A stretch of DNA of 7,681 bases from DYGX01 sp035325905 (GTDB taxonomy: Bacteria; Chloroflexota; Anaerolineae; Aggregatilineales; Aggregatilineaceae), in NCBI GenBank assembly GCA_035325905.1, contig DAOKYY010000130.1, positions 1-7,681 on the forward strand, read 5' to 3'. A program made the position numbers and the translations under genes. The notes under the pieces are model-generated. The model made no database searches. It saw only the letters and a list, made by a program, of their open reading frames with translations, and was not told the DNA's origin. Positions 6,074-7,681 of this stretch are shown here, one piece after another (the stretch's first letter is position 1; each line of letters opens with the position of its first letter).

Positions 6074-7564
6074 CTATAACCCCAGCCGCGTCGTGCGACC
6101 CAGCGCCCCGCGCGCGGCGCGCCCCAGCCGCCAGTACGTGCGGTCGTCGCACCGCTCCAGCCACAGCGTGACCTGCCGCGCCGCTCGCGCCGCCTCGACC
6201 TCGATCGCGATCACCCGGTGCCGCGCGTCCTCCAGCCCGCTCGCCGCATCCGTCACGCTGATCGGGTCCATCAGCTCCAGCCCGTACAGGTTGACCCCCG
6301 CCACCACGTCCCGATCGCGGAACGTCACGCGCCGCGCCTCGACCGCGGGCGCGCCATAGCGCCGGACGAGGTGCTCCGCCAGCCCCTGCCCGAAGGCCGC
6401 GTCGGCCTGCATCGGCAGATCGATCACGACCGCCCGTTTCTGGTAGCTCGCCTGGCTGGCCGCGTCCGCCGCCTCGCTGATCACCGGCCCCTGCGCCAGC
6501 ACCGGCTTGCCGCGCAGCCGGAAAAACTGGACGTACAGCGCGCCGGTCGCCGTGTTCGTGAACGCCAGCCGGGCGCGCGTCGCCTCGACCGTGACCGCCA
6601 GATCGAACGCCGGGTCGGTCGTGTAATCGACCCCGCTCCCGTCGCGGAACTCGCTCACACGATAATCCGCCTGCGGGACCGGCGCGGCCACCTCGACCGC
6701 GGCGCAGCGCTCGCCCCGCGCGTCGCGGAACAGCGCCGGCAACGTCCGCGTCTCGCCGGGCGCCAGCCGCAGCACGCCGCTCGATTCCCACAGCACCCCT
6801 TCGGCGGCGACTTGCTCGACCGGGTACGTGACGACCTGCGCCGCGTTGATCACCCGCGCCACGTCCAGCGCCGTGTCGAGCGCGTCGGGAACGGCGTCCT
6901 GCGCCCCGCCGGACGCGCCGACCGCCAGCGCGGGCGCCTCGGACGCCTCTTGCAGCCACGCCCGCCCCCGGTAGCTCGGCCCGCCCCACCGCGCGACCCA
7001 GAAGCGCCCGTGCCAGGTCCGCACCACGTCGCGCACGCCCTCCCAGATCGTCGTCCGCTCCGGCAGCCAGCGCCAGCCGACGTGTTCCAGCGTCTCGCCC
7101 TCGCCCGCGTAATCGGTCCACGCCGCCGGATACGCCGCCTCGACCAGCCCTGCCAGGCAGTCCACCAGGCCCGCGCTCGGCGCGTAATCGACCGCCAGCG
7201 CCGCGCCGTGCAGCCGCGCGACCGCGTCCACCAGCGTGATCGCCGCCCCGCCGCCGCCCGCGTGCAGATCGATCCGCTCGATCCAGCCGGTGAACACCGC
7301 CCACCACTCGCCGCCGTCCGCCTCCGCGCGGACCCGCGCCGCCCGCCCCGGCAGCAGCCTCCCGTACAGCGGGCCGGACGCGTTCCCGGCGTCGTAGCGC
7401 CCGTCGAAGTTGTCCAGCTCCAGCGCCATCCGCCCGATCTCCGGCATGTGCTGGCGCGGCGCGCCCAGCCCGACCCGCCCGCGCAGCGCGATCAGCCGCC
7501 CCGTCTCGTCGACCCAGGTCCCGTCCTGCGCCCAGTCCACCTCGACCATCAGCCGCGTGCCCAT
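6074..7564 (-). CDS. Phage tail/baseplate-like structural protein
   Basis: Encodes 496 residues from the ATG at 7562-7564. Residues about 48-80 (LELDNFDGRYDAGNASGPLY followed by GRLLPGRAARVRA) and 88-98 (WAVFTGWIERI) match a recurring pattern in siphophage-type tail or tail-tip proteins: LDNxDGRYxxxN, PLYGxLxPGxxVRV, then FTGxI. The middle is beta-rich with many Trp (WRWLPERTTIWEG, FWVARW), and the C-terminus ends in a short basic tail. No peptidase or lysozyme motif was found. The most likely role is a structural part of a tail tip or baseplate. An upstream in-frame ATG at 7582 adds six residues, but its GAGG is only one base away, whereas AAAGGA before 7564 is well placed. Next on the strand are the repeat element and the fibre-like gene. 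Related genes may continue beyond the window edge. Confidence 0.75.
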   Translation of the reverse strand: MGTRLMVEVDWAQDGTWVDETGRLIALRGRVGLGAPRQHMPEIGRMALELDNFDGRYDAGNASGPLYGRLLPGRAARVRAEADGGEWWAVFTGWIERIDLHAGGGGAAITLVDAVARLHGAALAVDYAPSAGLVDCLAGLVEAAYPAAWTDYAGEGETLEHVGWRWLPERTTIWEGVRDVVRTWHGRFWVARWGGPSYRGRAWLQEASEAPALAVGASGGAQDAVPDALDTALDVARVINAAQVVTYPVEQVAAEGVLWESSGVLRLAPGETRTLPALFRDARGERCAAVEVAAPVPQADYRVSEFRDGSGVDYTTDPAFDLAVTVEATRARLAFTNTATGALYVQFFRLRGKPVLAQGPVISEAADAASQASYQKRAVVIDLPMQADAAFGQGLAEHLVRRYGAPAVEARRVTFRDRDVVAGVNLYGLELMDPISVTDAASGLEDARHRVIAIEVEAARAARQVTLWLERCDDRTYWRLGRAARGALGRTTRLGL

Positions 7565-7599
7565 CCTTTTCCTTTCAGACATTCCTCGCCAGAAGTGAG

Positions 7600-7629
7600 G
7601 TTCGCGCCTGGCTAATCGCTACCGCGAAC
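7600..7629. repeat. Inverted repeat upstream of the tail-like gene
   Basis: GTTCGCG (7600-7606) and CGCGAAC (7623-7629) form a perfect 7-bp inverted repeat with a 16-base spacer, about 36 bases upstream of the preferred start codon. The region 7565-7681 has no recognisable gene and no clear -10/-35 pair on the minus strand. An operator or a leader hairpin is possible; a single short repeat can also be chance. Confidence 0.3.
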
Positions 7630-7681
7630 TGCTAATGTGAACTATCGAAAGTCATTGGCGTATCGGCCTGGTGTGGGGAAC

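Noticed and set aside
5991..7307. Open frame of 438 codons on the minus strand in another frame of the tail-like gene
   Set aside because: Gly/Arg/Ala-rich out-of-frame reading that also crosses the repeat element.
4980..7605. GAGGTTCGC at 4980-4988 and 7597-7605 as possible attachment-site direct repeats around the phage-like genes
   Set aside because: Nine-base matches are expected many times by chance in a window of this size, and neither copy lies at a tRNA or next to an integrase.
6218..7615. Open frame of 465 codons on the plus strand, antisense to the tail-like gene
   Set aside because: Arg/Pro/His-rich shadow with no recognisable domain; the minus strand carries the tail-protein patterns and a ribosome site.

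Overview
This is a GC-rich bacterial window that looks like a metagenome scaffold: it contains a run of exactly 100 Ns (5309-5408). Gene style points to Chloroflexota, possibly Anaerolineae. The hints are a secreted protein with two LysM domains and a clan GH-A fold, a stand-alone GAF protein, a GlsB/YeaQ-type small membrane protein and dispersed intergenic repeats built on a TCCCCTCTCC / GGAGAGGGGA core. The assignment is inference from style; no rRNA or other phylogenetic marker is present.

Layout. 21-623 (-) encodes a small cytoplasmic GAF-domain protein. It is divergent from 828-1016 (+), a 62-residue two-helix membrane protein. That gene converges, across a hairpin and a repeat copy, on 1107-2609 (-), a secreted protein with two LysM domains, proline-rich linkers and a glycoside-hydrolase-like TIM barrel. 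Across a 271-base divergent intergenic region lies 2881-3150 (+), a GlsB/YeaQ/YmgE-family membrane protein that ends in a strong intrinsic terminator. Next is 3400-4836 (+), a complete phosphoglucomutase/phosphomannomutase with all four family signatures, also followed by an intrinsic terminator.

From 4972 to 7564 all genes are on the minus strand and look phage-derived. In transcription order they are a 496-residue tail/baseplate-like protein (6074-7564), a 110-bp palindromic repeat element, a tail-fibre-like protein cut by the assembly gap (5409-5899), and a small one-helix membrane protein (4972-5301). The last codons of that gene lie in a second repeat copy. No integrase, attachment site, capsid, terminase or lysis gene is visible, so the window cannot tell a prophage edge from a remnant or a domesticated tail-like module.

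How the genes fit together. The left part (GAF, LysM-hydrolase, GlsB-like, sugar-phosphate mutase) consists of mostly single-gene units with their own promoters and terminators. A shared cell-envelope or carbohydrate theme is possible but not shown. The right part is one co-directional structural module. The least ordinary signals are the three repeat copies, each sitting within about 20 bases of a minus-strand stop codon, and the small phage-like cluster beside a housekeeping gene.
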